Positions 34,266-44,482 of a DNA stretch of 64,000 nucleotides are shown here, piece by piece. Source of the DNA: Flavobacterium ustbae. Its GTDB lineage: Bacteria > Bacteroidota > Bacteroidia > Flavobacteriales > Flavobacteriaceae. The notes below the pieces were generated by a model. The model did no database searches, was not told the DNA's origin, and was given only the letters and a program-made list of their open reading frames with translations. Every line of letters starts with the position of its first letter. Position 1 is the first letter of the stretch. A program made the position numbers and the translations under genes. The stretch spans positions 186,001 through 250,000 of the forward strand of contig NZ_RPOC01000006.1 in assembly GCF_003946915.1 (NCBI RefSeq), written 5' to 3'.

Positions 34266-37200
34266 TTAGAATTTGACATTAAGTGCAAAACCATAGTTTC
34301 TTGTCAATGGCATAGAAGCTCTCTCCATACCTTGCGCATTACTGTTGGAGTAATTGGACTCTGGATCTATGTTGGGAACTTTGTCATAAATAGTCCATAA
34401 ATTATGCGCTGAAAATGCTAAACTAACAGACTGAAACGGTGTTCTCTTCAAATATTCCTTTGGAAAATTGTAAGCAAAAGAAATGGCTCTCAATTTCACA
34501 AAATCGGCATCGTAAACAAAGTTTGAGGTTACGTCGCTGTAACTTCTCCAATAATCATAAGCTGAAACTGTTGTGTTTACGGCATTTCCGTTTACATCTG
34601 TTCCGCTTACTGCAACTCCACCTTCACGGCCCGGAAGCGTAATATCAGTTAATCCGTAACGAGTCCCTAACTGATTTGTCGCAGAATAGATTTCTCCTCC
34701 AAATTTAGCATCCACAAAAACAGAAAGAGTGAAATTTTTATAAGAGAAATCATTTGAGAATCCCATAGAAAGAGGCGCAACACCTTGTCCTGCAATGATT
34801 AAATCTCCTCTCAAAAATCTACCATTGGTGTCTAAAACAATGTTTCCGTTTGCATCTCTTAAATAATCGTAAGCTTTAATAACTCCAAAAGGCTGTCCTT
34901 TTTCTAAAACTACATTAGCTCTTCCATCTCTATTTCCTTCCAATGTTTTGGTTGTAATTTTATCCGAAAGATTTAAAACTTCACTATCATTATAAGCAAA
35001 ATTATAACCTACATTCCAAGCGAAATTTTCTGTTTTTACCGCTTTTACATTAATAGCAAACTCCACCCCTTTGTTTAGAATTTCTCCAACGTTGATTTTT
35101 GTAGTTCTATATCCTGAAGCTTGAGAAACATCGGCATCTGTAATATCGTTGGTTGTTTTTTTGCTGTAGAATGTTAAATCTGTGCTTACTCTATTATTGA
35201 AAAATGTGTTTTCAAAACCAAACTCAATTGTACTTACGTTGTACGGTTTTAAAGTTCTGTTTGGAATAGTTTCTCCATTTACACCCAAAATTGGCTGTCC
35301 TAAAGAATCTGTTTGTCCGTCTGGAGTTATATACGTTAAAGACAAAGCATACGCATCTGGCAATGCTCCTCCAACGTTACCCCAACCTGCTCTTAACTTA
35401 CCGTACGAAATCCATTCAGGAAGTCCGATAACTTCAGAGTAAATAAAACTTGAACTCACAGAAGGATAAAAAGTACTGTTGTTTGACGGATCTAAAGTTG
35501 AAAACCAATCTTCACGGCCTGTTAAACTAAGAAACAAATAATCCTTGTATCCAAGATCTGCAGAATAGAAAAGTGAATTTACTTCGCTTTCTGAGAATAA
35601 TTTTTCTGTTTTGTCTGGCTGTGTATTTCCGTAGAAATATTTGAACGGAACAATAAAATTATTTCCTTTCATTTTAATACCACTGTATCTGTTGTGCTGA
35701 CGGTTTGCACCAATAAAAGCATCTAACGAAAGATCTTTGGCAATATCTCCTTTGTAACCTAAGAAACCAGAAGCATTCCATTCTGAACGCGATTCAATTC
35801 TGTTTTCGATTGATCCGCCTGGGCTGTAGTTTATTCCAGTAGGTTCAATTTCAGTATATTCATAATTAATATCATCAACGCCAATAACAGCTTTAGCATA
35901 AATTTTTTCTGTAATGTTATAATTTACTTTTGCAGATCCGATAAAACGCTTTCTAAGGTCATCGTTTAAAGGAGCTTTTGTAGCAAAATAAGGATTGGTA
36001 TGGTACACGTTTGCTCCTAAATAATCTTCTTCGCCGCCGTTTGCATCATAAGGATTGCTTAACCATCTAATATCTGTTCCCGGAGTCATAAAAGTTGTCG
36101 GGAAAGACGGGTTTCTTGGCGAATCGTTTAAGTAGGGACGGTTATGACTTTTCTCCGAAATATATTGCGCATTTGTTTCTACGCTGATTTTTTTATTTGG
36201 AGCCGAATTTAAGCTTAAAGCCACGTTGTTTCTTCCAAAAGTAGTTTCTGGCATAATAGATTCGTCTTTTGTATTTCCAAAAGAAAGTCTAAAGTTTGTA
36301 GATTCGTTTCCGCCAGAAATTGCTAAAGTATTACTGAAAGAATATCCTGTTCTGTAGAATTTCTCCACATTATCTTTTCCGTAAGCTTGATAAGGTCTTG
36401 TTTTGCCGTCAATAGACAAAGAAGGTGTTCCGTCGTATTTATCTCCCCATGCAAAATAATACGAATCTCTAAGTTCCTGCAGATTATTAAATCTAGTAGG
36501 CACACCGCTCGCATTTGGAGCTCCAGCACCATATTGATCTTGCCATTTTAAAAGACTTACAGGTGTATTAAAAGAAGAATTTGAACTAAAATCTACTCCT
36601 ATTCCTGTGCTGCTTTTCCCTTTTTTGGTTGTAATTAAAATAACACCATTTGAACCTCTATACCCGTAAAGCGCAGAAGCGGCACTACCTTTTAAAACCG
36701 ACATCGAAGCAATATCATCTGGGTTGAAAGAAGACATTCCGTCTCCTTTATCTGCGCCTCCCCACATTCCTGCATTTCCCTGCTGCGTATTGTCAATCGG
36801 AATTCCGTCTACAACATACAGCGGCTGGTTCAATCCAGATGCCGAAGTCGCTCCACGAATCACCACACGGCTTGAACCAGATGGTCCCGTAACCGGTGCA
36901 GAAACGTTTACACCGGCAATTTTACCCTGCAAAGCATTTCCTAAATTAATTTCTTTATTTTTTGTCAGATCCTCGCCTTTTAGTTCTCCTACAGCGTAAC
37001 CTAAACTTTTCTTTTGTTTTTTAACTCCAAATGAAGTTACCACAACATCTTTTAATTCCTGTGTAGATTCAACCAGCGCAACAGTAATTCTGGTATCTTT
37101 TTCCTGAAGCAAAACAGTTTGTGACTGGAACCCTATAGAAGATACAATAAGAGTAACTTTACCTTCTGGAACATTCATTTTAAATCGCCCCTCGGCATCT

Positions 37201-37364
37201 GTCACAGCACTAAATGGTTTTCCTTGAACTTCGATTGATGCAGCAACAACTCCCTTGTTCTCTGCATCTGTAACTATGCCGGTTATTAATCGATTTTGCG
37301 CGGCAGCACTTAAACTGCTAAGCAATATCACGCCTAACACTGTTAATAATTGTCTCATAAGCAT
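34266..37364 (-). CDS. SusC/RagA TonB-dependent oligosaccharide transporter (mannan locus)
   Basis: The 1032-residue protein begins with a signal peptide (LLTVLGVILLSSLSAAAQ), then a carboxypeptidase-regulatory-like domain (LITGIVTDAENKGVVAASIE, about 25-105). The TonB-dependent plug follows (VVVTSFGVKKQKKSLGYAVG, LQGKIAGVNVS, GSAASALYGYRGSNGVILIT), then the barrel ending in the aromatic strand NYGFALNVKF. It lacks an N-terminal STN domain, which matches control by a LacI-type repressor and not by an anti-sigma pair. It imports oligosaccharides with the SusD partner. Confidence 0.94.
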   Translation of the reverse strand: MLMRQLLTVLGVILLSSLSAAAQNRLITGIVTDAENKGVVAASIEVQGKPFSAVTDAEGRFKMNVPEGKVTLIVSSIGFQSQTVLLQEKDTRITVALVESTQELKDVVVTSFGVKKQKKSLGYAVGELKGEDLTKNKEINLGNALQGKIAGVNVSAPVTGPSGSSRVVIRGATSASGLNQPLYVVDGIPIDNTQQGNAGMWGGADKGDGMSSFNPDDIASMSVLKGSAASALYGYRGSNGVILITTKKGKSSTGIGVDFSSNSSFNTPVSLLKWQDQYGAGAPNASGVPTRFNNLQELRDSYYFAWGDKYDGTPSLSIDGKTRPYQAYGKDNVEKFYRTGYSFSNTLAISGGNESTNFRLSFGNTKDESIMPETTFGRNNVALSLNSAPNKKISVETNAQYISEKSHNRPYLNDSPRNPSFPTTFMTPGTDIRWLSNPYDANGGEEDYLGANVYHTNPYFATKAPLNDDLRKRFIGSAKVNYNITEKIYAKAVIGVDDINYEYTEIEPTGINYSPGGSIENRIESRSEWNASGFLGYKGDIAKDLSLDAFIGANRQHNRYSGIKMKGNNFIVPFKYFYGNTQPDKTEKLFSESEVNSLFYSADLGYKDYLFLSLTGREDWFSTLDPSNNSTFYPSVSSSFIYSEVIGLPEWISYGKLRAGWGNVGGALPDAYALSLTYITPDGQTDSLGQPILGVNGETIPNRTLKPYNVSTIEFGFENTFFNNRVSTDLTFYSKKTTNDITDADVSQASGYRTTKINVGEILNKGVEFAINVKAVKTENFAWNVGYNFAYNDSEVLNLSDKITTKTLEGNRDGRANVVLEKGQPFGVIKAYDYLRDANGNIVLDTNGRFLRGDLIIAGQGVAPLSMGFSNDFSYKNFTLSVFVDAKFGGEIYSATNQLGTRYGLTDITLPGREGGVAVSGTDVNGNAVNTTVSAYDYWRSYSDVTSNFVYDADFVKLRAISFAYNFPKEYLKRTPFQSVSLAFSAHNLWTIYDKVPNIDPESNYSNSNAQGMERASMPLTRNYGFALNVKF

Positions 37365-37492
37365 TTTTGGTTATTGGTTTTGATTTCGTTTTGTGTTTGT
37401 TCTACTCTGTTTGTTTTAAATAATTAATAAAAATTGTTCTCACTTTTCAATATCACAGCATACCGTTTTCTGAATTGCTGCTGTTTTCTATT

Positions 37493-37516
37493 TTTTACTA
37501 AAACGTTTTAGTAAAA
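37493..37516. promoter_or_regulatory. Perfect 24-bp palindromic LacI-type operator before susC
   Basis: The half-site TTTTACTAAAAC is followed by its exact complement, centred on CG between 37504 and 37505, as in LacI-family operators (AAACGTTT core). It lies 129 bases upstream of the SusC start and downstream of the lacI-type gene. A near copy lies upstream of the regulator itself at 38626-38649. Confidence 0.85.
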
Positions 37517-37558
37517 TGGTTAAAAAAAGCCCTAATCTTCTTTTAATACCTCTATTTT

Positions 37559-38569
37559 TTAAACTGATTCTCTAACGATTAAAGTGCCCTTTTTCAGAAT
37601 TTTTTGAACTTTAAAATCCTCAAAATTGGTCATTTGATTCATTAACAATTGTATCGACTGAACGGCTATGTCTTCTATAGGCTGAGCGACTACAGATATT
37701 GTGGGTGTATGCAGTTTGAAGCTGTCATGATCATCAAAACTGATAACCGAAATGTCGTCTGGAATTTTGTATTTTAATGTCCTAAAGGCCTGAAGTCCTG
37801 CAAGTCCGAGATAATTGGCTAAAAAGAGAACGGCATCTATCTCTTTATTTGTTGTAAAGAAATTTATGATGGCTTCAATTCTGCTTTGTTCACTTGCATG
37901 GTAATCCAAATGAAGCGTGTGCTTTTCGTTATAAAGTCCTTCTTCTTTTAAGGCTTCTGTATATCCCTTTTCTCGCAATTTCATCTGAATCATTCCAGAC
38001 TCGTTATTCACAACCGCAATGTTTTTTCTTCCTTTATCAATCAAAAATTTTACGGCAGAATATGCTCCTTCGTAATTATCCATTACGACATGACTCACTT
38101 TCTGATTGGCAAAATATCGGTCAATAAGCACAACTGGTTTCTGCAGTTTTAAAAGCTGGCTGATTGTTTTCTCTAAATTTCGTGTCGGTGTAATAATAAA
38201 ACCTTCAACATTTGCCTGCAAAAGACTCTGTATTAATTCTTCCGAACGATTATTATCATCGCCTGTACTGCAATAAAAAACTCTGTAATTGATGTTTTTT
38301 GCTTCATCTTCTATTACTCTTGCCAAATCTGCAAAAAACTGATTGGATATATCTTCTACAATAAGTCCAATTGATCGTGTTTTTCCTGTTCGCAAGCTGC
38401 TTGCAATCATACTGGGTTTGTATTGCAGTTTTTGTGCTACATCTTGAACCTTTTTGATTACCGCTGGACTAATCGCCATTTTTTCGCCTTTACCGTTGAT
38501 CACAAAAGACACAGTAGAAATAGAAACTTCTGCCTGTTTTGCAATATCTCTAATTGTAATCCTTTTCAT
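37559..38569 (-). CDS. LacI-family transcriptional regulator of the mannan locus
   Basis: The 336-residue protein opens with a LacI helix-turn-helix (TIRDIAKQAEVSISTVSFVI, 4-23) and hinge, followed by a periplasmic-binding-protein-like sensor domain (TRSIGLIVEDISNQFFADLA, VVLIDRYFANQKVSHVVMDN, ISVISFDDHDSFKLHTPTIS). It likely represses, or in the presence of an inducing sugar releases, the susCD operon that begins 194 bases downstream. Palindromic operators lie on both sides of the gene, which implies control of susC and of itself. The inducer is not visible in the sequence; mannose or a manno-oligosaccharide is the natural guess. Confidence 0.92.
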   Translation of the reverse strand: MKRITIRDIAKQAEVSISTVSFVINGKGEKMAISPAVIKKVQDVAQKLQYKPSMIASSLRTGKTRSIGLIVEDISNQFFADLARVIEDEAKNINYRVFYCSTGDDNNRSEELIQSLLQANVEGFIITPTRNLEKTISQLLKLQKPVVLIDRYFANQKVSHVVMDNYEGAYSAVKFLIDKGRKNIAVVNNESGMIQMKLREKGYTEALKEEGLYNEKHTLHLDYHASEQSRIEAIINFFTTNKEIDAVLFLANYLGLAGLQAFRTLKYKIPDDISVISFDDHDSFKLHTPTISVVAQPIEDIAVQSIQLLMNQMTNFEDFKVQKILKKGTLIVRESV

Positions 38570-39113
38570 CGGGCAATGAATTTATTATTGAATATTTTAG
38601 TACATTACAAATATATGTAAGTGAAACTTACAAAAACGTTTTAGTAAAATTTTTTTTCAATAAAATGTTTTTTTATAGCTAAAAAATAGCGAAATATTCA
38701 GCAAATACTGGATTTTGATTAGTTATTGTCATTCTGACTTTTAATATACATTTTATGCTTTTTATGAAGTTTTTAATAGAAAAACAAAGGCATTTTTGAA
38801 GTTATTTTAAAAATTTATATTCAAAAAAAATCTAAAACTTAAAAAAAAAGCTTGCAAAATATTTTTCTCAGAATAGCCAAAAATCTGTGGACTATTTTGA
38901 AAAAAAAGTATCCGAAAATATATTTCAAAAAACCATTATTTATTCCTTTATCTATAAAAATTTAAACCTAATCCATTAGACTTAATACAGAAACAATAAA
39001 TTTCAAAATTAAATACGCACACAAAGAATTCGAAATAAATTTGCACTCCATAAAAGCAATATCCGTAGGAAAGAAAAAAATCATTATTTTTAACTAACCT
39101 TCATTTTTGCGTT
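38570..39113. promoter_or_regulatory. Divergent control region with LacI operator and methyltransferase promoter
   Basis: The segment at 38626-38649 has the same right half-site (GTTTTAGTAAAA) as the susC operator and nine of twelve bases of the left half. It lies 57 bases upstream of the LacI-type gene, so autoregulation is likely. The middle is A-tract-rich with no gene. TAAATTTG at 39036-39043 matches the -7 consensus for the methyltransferase gene and would give a leader of about 65 nt. Confidence 0.65.
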
Positions 39114-40718
39114 ATGACCGATAAATCACAACTCTTAAGTTCCATTTTCAAACATCTTGATGGCTTGGTTACTGCTCCTGTGGCACTAGCACTTAAAAAT
39201 AAATCTGTATTAGAGTTTATCTTAAACAAAAAACAGACGACATTAACTGAACTTACAACAGCCTTTAATGCCAATGAAGGCTATCTCAACGTCGCTTTGA
39301 GAGTTTTGGCTTCTCAAGGATTTTTTGATTATGAGATTGATAATAAAACGCAGATTATTACAATTGCTGTAAACGAGAAAACTGAAACCGCTTTTTCGCT
39401 GTTTTATCTCTACGAAGATGTTGTTACATTACTTCAGCTATCGATACAGTTTCATCCGCGTTTGTTTGAAGACACACCTTTTGAAAAACTTAATGTAATT
39501 TTTGAAAAATATAAAAAAAGATACGGAATTGAGCCTTCCAACGATGCTCTGATCGATAGCATTCAAGAACAAATTTTAAAACATATTGAAGGCTATTTGA
39601 TTGGTCCGACTATCGTGCGTCTGGCCATGAACGGAATGTTTCATAAATATTTTATGGAAACTTCTTTCAGACCCGAAGAATTTCATAAATCTCCAGAAAA
39701 CTTTAAAAAGATTTTAGACTTTTTTGTGCATTTGGGCTGGTTTATAGAAAAAAATGGAAATTTTCAGTTTACAGAAGCAGGTTTGTTTTTTGCCAAAAGA
39801 GCCAGTGCTTATGGCGTTACGGTTTCGTATCTGCCGACATTTGCCAAAATTGAAGAATTAATTTTCGGCAATCCAGATGCCTTACGAACCGCTGAAGGCG
39901 AAAACGAAATTCATGTAGATCGTGAAATGAATGTTTGGGGAAGCGGTGGCGCTCACGATACTTATTTTAAAGTGGTGGACGAAATTCTAATCAAACTTTT
40001 TAATCTTCCTATTGAAGAACAGCCAAAAGGAATTCTAGATATGGGATGCGGAAATGGCGCTTTTCTCCAGCATATTTTTGAAGTAATTGACAGACAAACT
40101 TTAAGAGGAAAAATGCTCGATGAATATCCGTTATTTATAGTCGGAGTAGATTACAATCAGACCGCTTTGAAAGTAACGAGAGCCAATCTTATAAATGCAG
40201 ATATCTGGGCAAAAGTAATCTGGGGCGATATCGGCCGACCTGATTTACTTGCCAACGATCTGAAAGAAAATTATAATATTGACCTGAAAGATTTGCTGAA
40301 TGTGAGGACTTTTTTAGACCACAATAGAATCTGGCAGGAACCAAAACATATTGACCAAAATAGAGTCAGTACCTCAACAGGTGCATTTGCTTACAGAGGA
40401 AAACGAATTAGCAACAATCTGGTCGAAGATAATCTTCTAGAACATTTGCAAAAGTGGTCGCCATATGTACATAAATTTGGGCTGCTTCTCATAGAATTAC
40501 ATACCATAAATCCGAAATTGACTGCCAGCAATTTAGGCCGTACAGCCGCAACTGCTTATGATGCAACGCACGGTTTTTCGGATCAGTATATTGTTGAAAT
40601 TGATGTTTTTAACGCAATTGCGGCAGAGGCAGGATTATTTCCGGATAAAGCAATTTTTAAAAGATTTCCCGATACTGATACTGCGACGGTGAGCATTAAT
40701 TTATTGAAAGGGAAATAG
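39114..40718 (+). CDS. Class I SAM-dependent methyltransferase, AprA-like
   Basis: The 534-residue protein has an N-terminal winged-helix-like region (1-100), a long helical middle, and a Rossmann methyltransferase domain with the SAM motif GILDMGCGNGAFLQ (306-319), an acidic strand end FIVGVDYNQTALK and VIWGDIGRP. The arrangement resembles the AprA MT2-type methyltransferases associated with polyketide assembly lines, but no synthase genes are near. The substrate is unknown. The gene is alone on the plus strand, with its own promoter, between the mannan locus and the phosphatase fusion. Family placement is from memory of the motif pattern. Confidence 0.65.
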   Translation: MTDKSQLLSSIFKHLDGLVTAPVALALKNKSVLEFILNKKQTTLTELTTAFNANEGYLNVALRVLASQGFFDYEIDNKTQIITIAVNEKTETAFSLFYLYEDVVTLLQLSIQFHPRLFEDTPFEKLNVIFEKYKKRYGIEPSNDALIDSIQEQILKHIEGYLIGPTIVRLAMNGMFHKYFMETSFRPEEFHKSPENFKKILDFFVHLGWFIEKNGNFQFTEAGLFFAKRASAYGVTVSYLPTFAKIEELIFGNPDALRTAEGENEIHVDREMNVWGSGGAHDTYFKVVDEILIKLFNLPIEEQPKGILDMGCGNGAFLQHIFEVIDRQTLRGKMLDEYPLFIVGVDYNQTALKVTRANLINADIWAKVIWGDIGRPDLLANDLKENYNIDLKDLLNVRTFLDHNRIWQEPKHIDQNRVSTSTGAFAYRGKRISNNLVEDNLLEHLQKWSPYVHKFGLLLIELHTINPKLTASNLGRTAATAYDATHGFSDQYIVEIDVFNAIAAEAGLFPDKAIFKRFPDTDTATVSINLLKGK

Positions 40719-40877
40719 ATTAATTTCTCTTTGTGTTCCCAATGTTGAAACCTTGGGCTATGTTTGGAGTAAGATTATCTTAAAAATTATCAAATATATT
40801 TCGTCCCGTTAGGCTTTTCAAAAAGCTCTGGAAGAGCGAAATAGCTATAGCTAAAAATTTGAAACACGAGTAAAAAA

Positions 40878-40890
40878 GCTCCAGCGGAGC
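40878..40890. repeat. Palindrome GCTCCAGCGGAGC
   Basis: A 13-base imperfect palindrome in the gap after the methyltransferase gene. The same 13 bases recur at 58010-58022 and 58062-58074, about 17 kb away, so this is a dispersed repeat and not chance. Confidence 0.7.
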
Positions 40891-40902
40891 GATATATCTT
40901 AG

Positions 40903-40932
40903 AAAAAAAGGAGCTATCTTTTCAGATGCTCC
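40903..40932 (-). terminator. Terminator of the phosphatase-fusion gene
   Basis: On the minus strand GGAGCATCT and AGATAGCTCC form a stem with one bulged base around a GAAA tetraloop-like loop, followed by seven T. It lies 30 bases past the stop at 40962. Confidence 0.75.
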
Positions 40933-40961
40933 CTTAATTTGAATTTTATATCAAAAAGAAA

Positions 40962-42779
40962 TTATTTCCCTCCAATCAACTCCATAATTTTGTCATAAAT
41001 TGCAGTATTCTGATAAACTCCCATGAATTTTTCAGAACCTGAACCGTAAGCAAAAACAGGAACTGGAATTGACGTATGATCGTTTGTACTGAAACTTCCG
41101 TGAACGTAACCTTTTTCAATACTTCCGTCAATTAAAGATAATCCGCCTGTTTCGTGATCTGCAGTTACGATTAGTAAAGTTTCTGGATTTTTATCTACAA
41201 ATTCCATTGCTTGACCAACCAATTTATCAAAATCAAGCATTTCTCGAACCACATATTCTACATTAGTCTGATGTCCGCCGTAATCAATCTGAGCGCCTTC
41301 TGCCATAATAAAAAACGGATTTTTTGTTTTAGAAAAAGTAGTCGTCGCTTTCGCTAAAGATTTCGTTAAAAAATCTCCTCTTCCGTTTTTCGTAGAAACC
41401 ACCGCAGCATCTTCTAAAACGACAAATTTGCTATTTTTAATAGTATCTAAACTTGAAAATTTATCTGAAAATGTATATCCTTTTTCTCTTAGAATTTTCG
41501 ATAAATCTTTACCATCTTTTCTAGCATTAAATGATTTTTGTCCGCCTCCTATTAAAATATCTGAAGGATTCGTAAGAAAATCATTTGCAATTGGTTCACT
41601 TAAACTTCTTTCTGATTGATGTGCATAAAATGCAGCTGGGGTTGCATCTGTAATATCTCCCGCAGAAATAATAGCCGTTTTATAGTTTTTCTTTGCCAAT
41701 TGTTCTGCAATGGTTACAAGCGGTTTTCCTTTCTCATCGACACTTATAAAACGATTATTGGTTTTATGACCCGTTGCCATTGCTGTTGCTCCTGCCGCCG
41801 AATCTGTAATATAACTATCCGAAGCTTTGGTAATCGAAAGTCCTTGCGTCTGAATATTAAACAAATTCAATTGTCCTTTGTTTGCAGTGTAGCCAGAATA
41901 TATTTGGGTCAATCCCATTCCGTCACCAATTAACAGAATGACATTTTTAGGACGTTTATTCTTGAAAACATTTTTAGGAACATAAGCCTGATGAAATTGG
42001 GTATTCTGATAAAATGTTGTTTTGATTTTATTGATGAATTCTGTTAGTTCGGCTACTTTATCCGTTCCGATAAAATCGACTTTTAAATTCATCAACGTCA
42101 TGTAGGTATTCACGTTATCCTGTGTAGCCCAGAATCTTATCTTTTTGTTTTGATCGTGAACTTTTTTAATAACCGCCTGAATTTTCTCCGTATCTGGCTG
42201 TGTCAAAACACCTTTTCCGTTCCAAACTGTGATTTCGTGTAAATCTTCACTAATCATTTCTACTCGGGCTAGTTGATCTGCGGTGTAATTTTCATTTAAT
42301 CTTCCATCAAAATAAATAAACTCTGGATACGCTGCCCAAAGCGATGGCGAAGGCCTATTTCCAGAAATAACCACTTTTATATTTTTGTTCGAAATGATAT
42401 CTGGAAAAGTCTTTAATTGCTGTGCAATAGTTTTTAAAGTCGAATCGGCATCCGACTTAACGTCAATCATTAAAATTAAAGGCTTGTTACTTGGATACGC
42501 TTTTCCTCCTAAAGTTTTTAATTTAGCTGAAAGCGGTTCCAAATACATGCTTTTTAAGGTATTATGAGGCGCAATTTCTTTTGAAGTATGCGCCACAAAT
42601 AATTCATTATTTACTAAAAAAACGTCGGCTTCGATCACACCGGTTTCGTTAGAATAAGCGCCATAAAATGGAAGTCTGCTTTCGTAATCATTATGGGAAT
42701 GAATATTTGAAGAGCTGTATTCCTGTGCTTGTGCAAAAAGACAAAATTGAAGGCAAAAAAGGGTGATTATTTTTTTCAT
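40962..42779 (-). CDS. Phospholipase-C/GDPD-like and alkaline phosphatase fusion
   Basis: This 605-residue exported protein (signal ending FCLFAQAQ) joins two enzymes. Residues about 25-250 form a PLC/glycerophosphodiesterase-like TIM barrel of the AIM6 type, with HSHNDYE (27-33), EADVF (50-54) and FVAH (61-64) as the likely catalytic His, acids and His. Residues about 278-603 form an alkaline phosphatase: LLIGDGMGLTQ (282-292), nucleophile Ser327 in ITDSAAGATA, and the metal ligands ADHETGG. Acting in turn, the parts could open a phosphodiester and then release phosphate. It follows the sigma-controlled susCD pair on the same strand, which suggests a phosphorylated substrate. The true substrate is not known. 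Confidence 0.87.
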   Translation of the reverse strand: MKKIITLFCLQFCLFAQAQEYSSSNIHSHNDYESRLPFYGAYSNETGVIEADVFLVNNELFVAHTSKEIAPHNTLKSMYLEPLSAKLKTLGGKAYPSNKPLILMIDVKSDADSTLKTIAQQLKTFPDIISNKNIKVVISGNRPSPSLWAAYPEFIYFDGRLNENYTADQLARVEMISEDLHEITVWNGKGVLTQPDTEKIQAVIKKVHDQNKKIRFWATQDNVNTYMTLMNLKVDFIGTDKVAELTEFINKIKTTFYQNTQFHQAYVPKNVFKNKRPKNVILLIGDGMGLTQIYSGYTANKGQLNLFNIQTQGLSITKASDSYITDSAAGATAMATGHKTNNRFISVDEKGKPLVTIAEQLAKKNYKTAIISAGDITDATPAAFYAHQSERSLSEPIANDFLTNPSDILIGGGQKSFNARKDGKDLSKILREKGYTFSDKFSSLDTIKNSKFVVLEDAAVVSTKNGRGDFLTKSLAKATTTFSKTKNPFFIMAEGAQIDYGGHQTNVEYVVREMLDFDKLVGQAMEFVDKNPETLLIVTADHETGGLSLIDGSIEKGYVHGSFSTNDHTSIPVPVFAYGSGSEKFMGVYQNTAIYDKIMELIGGK

Positions 42780-42927
42780 TGAAAATAAATTAATAGCAAA
42801 AAGTAGTAGGTTACTTTTTGATATGTTTTGAAATAAAAAAAGGTTTTAATGTTTTTTTACAACCGCAGCCTCCTGACAAAAAGACTGCAGCGTAAAAAAA
42901 CTAAAAAAAACACAATTAAACTACTGA

Positions 42928-44463
42928 TTACCAGCCTTCATTTTGAGGCAACATCCCTTTGCTCACTGCAATTTCGTCTGGCGGAATAGGCCAAACATGG
43001 TGAATCGCAGGGTTAAAATTACGAGCAGGATAAATGACACTTCCGTCATAATGGTGCAAAGGTTTTGCATAAGTTTCCTTTGCATCTCCCCAACGCACTA
43101 AATCGAAATGACGATCCGTCCATTCACCAGCCAATTCGCAACGTCTTTCTCTTTTTAAATCTACCATTGTAGCTCCAGAAATATCGGTAAGACCAGCGCG
43201 GTGGCGAATCATATTGATTTCTGTATCTGCATTTTGGCCTTTCATTAATTTTGCTTCCGCTAACATCAAAATCACGTCTGCATAACGTAAAAGAGGCACA
43301 TTTAAAGCTGTCGAAGGTTTGTCTCCGTTGGCATTTACATAACGAATATCTACAGCACCAGAAGTTGTTTTTGGATAACTAAACGGCTCCATATATTTTT
43401 TAAACTGATAACCTGTTCTGTTACTTGAACTTACAATATAGTTACCTTCATTGAAAGTTACTTCTTGTCCGAAATAAACAAACTTGTCTCCTTTTTGTAA
43501 AATTGTGGCGCTGCGTCTTTTATCGTTTGCTGCATAAGTGTCAAACAATTCTTTTGTTGGATAGAAATTTCCCCATCCGTTGTAAACTCCCCAACCTTTG
43601 TCTTCTAAGCAAACCCCAGGAAAAATAGAGCCCAAAGAAGTATTGGCTGCACTTGAAGTCACTGCCCAGATATATTCTGAAGACCAGTTATTGCTAATTT
43701 TAAATACATCTTCAAAATTGTCTAATAGTTTGTGTTTCCCGCTTGCCACAATCATGTTGGCATATTTTATAGCGTTGTCATAATCTTTTGCATACAAATA
43801 GGTACGAACCAAATATGCCCAAGCCGCAGTTTTGTGCGCACGCCCGCGGTTGTCTGCTGTAAGCTGGTCGAAATAAGGCAATAAATCTGCTGCTTTAATT
43901 AAATCTGCAGCAATGTAAGCGTAGTTTTCGGCAACGTTTTTGGCACGAGGCACATAAACATTCGTAAAATCAGCTCTATCCTGAATCGGGATTCCTGCAC
44001 GGTCATCTCCATAATGGTATGCTAATTCTAAATGCATTACAGCATGATTAAAATAAGCTTCTCCCAGCATTCCGTTTTTTTCACTCTCGCTCATTGAAAC
44101 ATTTGGAATATTACGAATCACATCGTTACAACGTTTCATAATTTCGTAGTGAATTCTCCAAATATCTTTTGTATCCGATTCTGAACCGTCTACGATAAAA
44201 TTTTTGATTCTTTCTGCATTTTGTCTTGGTTTTGTTCCAATATCATCGCTGGCATTATTTAGCCAAAAGAAACCGCGACCATACATATTATCATCAGAAT
44301 ACAAAGCATAAATTGCATTTACTCCTGCTTTTGCATCTGCTGGTGTTTTCCAGAAATTTCCGCTTGAAGGAGCTCCTTGCGGCACAACATCAAGTTCGCT
44401 TTCGCAAGCTAAAGTGCTAACCAAAAGCACAAAACTCATTAATAAAAGACTTATTTTTTTCAT
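42928..44463 (-). CDS. SusD/RagB-like lipoprotein (second pair)
   Basis: The 511-residue protein has a lipoprotein signal (LLLMSFVLLVSTLACESELD, lipobox Cys at 20), followed by the RagB/SusD N-terminal pattern APSSGNFWKTPADAKAGVNA, TPR-like helices and the family end LVRWGDAKETY then FNPAIHHVWPIPPDEI. It belongs to a different SusD subtype from the one at 32740. It is expected on the cell surface with the SusC at 44483, whose gene ends 19 bases upstream. It lies 148 bases before the phosphatase fusion. Confidence 0.94.
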   Translation of the reverse strand: MKKISLLLMSFVLLVSTLACESELDVVPQGAPSSGNFWKTPADAKAGVNAIYALYSDDNMYGRGFFWLNNASDDIGTKPRQNAERIKNFIVDGSESDTKDIWRIHYEIMKRCNDVIRNIPNVSMSESEKNGMLGEAYFNHAVMHLELAYHYGDDRAGIPIQDRADFTNVYVPRAKNVAENYAYIAADLIKAADLLPYFDQLTADNRGRAHKTAAWAYLVRTYLYAKDYDNAIKYANMIVASGKHKLLDNFEDVFKISNNWSSEYIWAVTSSAANTSLGSIFPGVCLEDKGWGVYNGWGNFYPTKELFDTYAANDKRRSATILQKGDKFVYFGQEVTFNEGNYIVSSSNRTGYQFKKYMEPFSYPKTTSGAVDIRYVNANGDKPSTALNVPLLRYADVILMLAEAKLMKGQNADTEINMIRHRAGLTDISGATMVDLKRERRCELAGEWTDRHFDLVRWGDAKETYAKPLHHYDGSVIYPARNFNPAIHHVWPIPPDEIAVSKGMLPQNEGW

Positions 44464-44482
44464 TTTAATTGTTTTTTATTTT

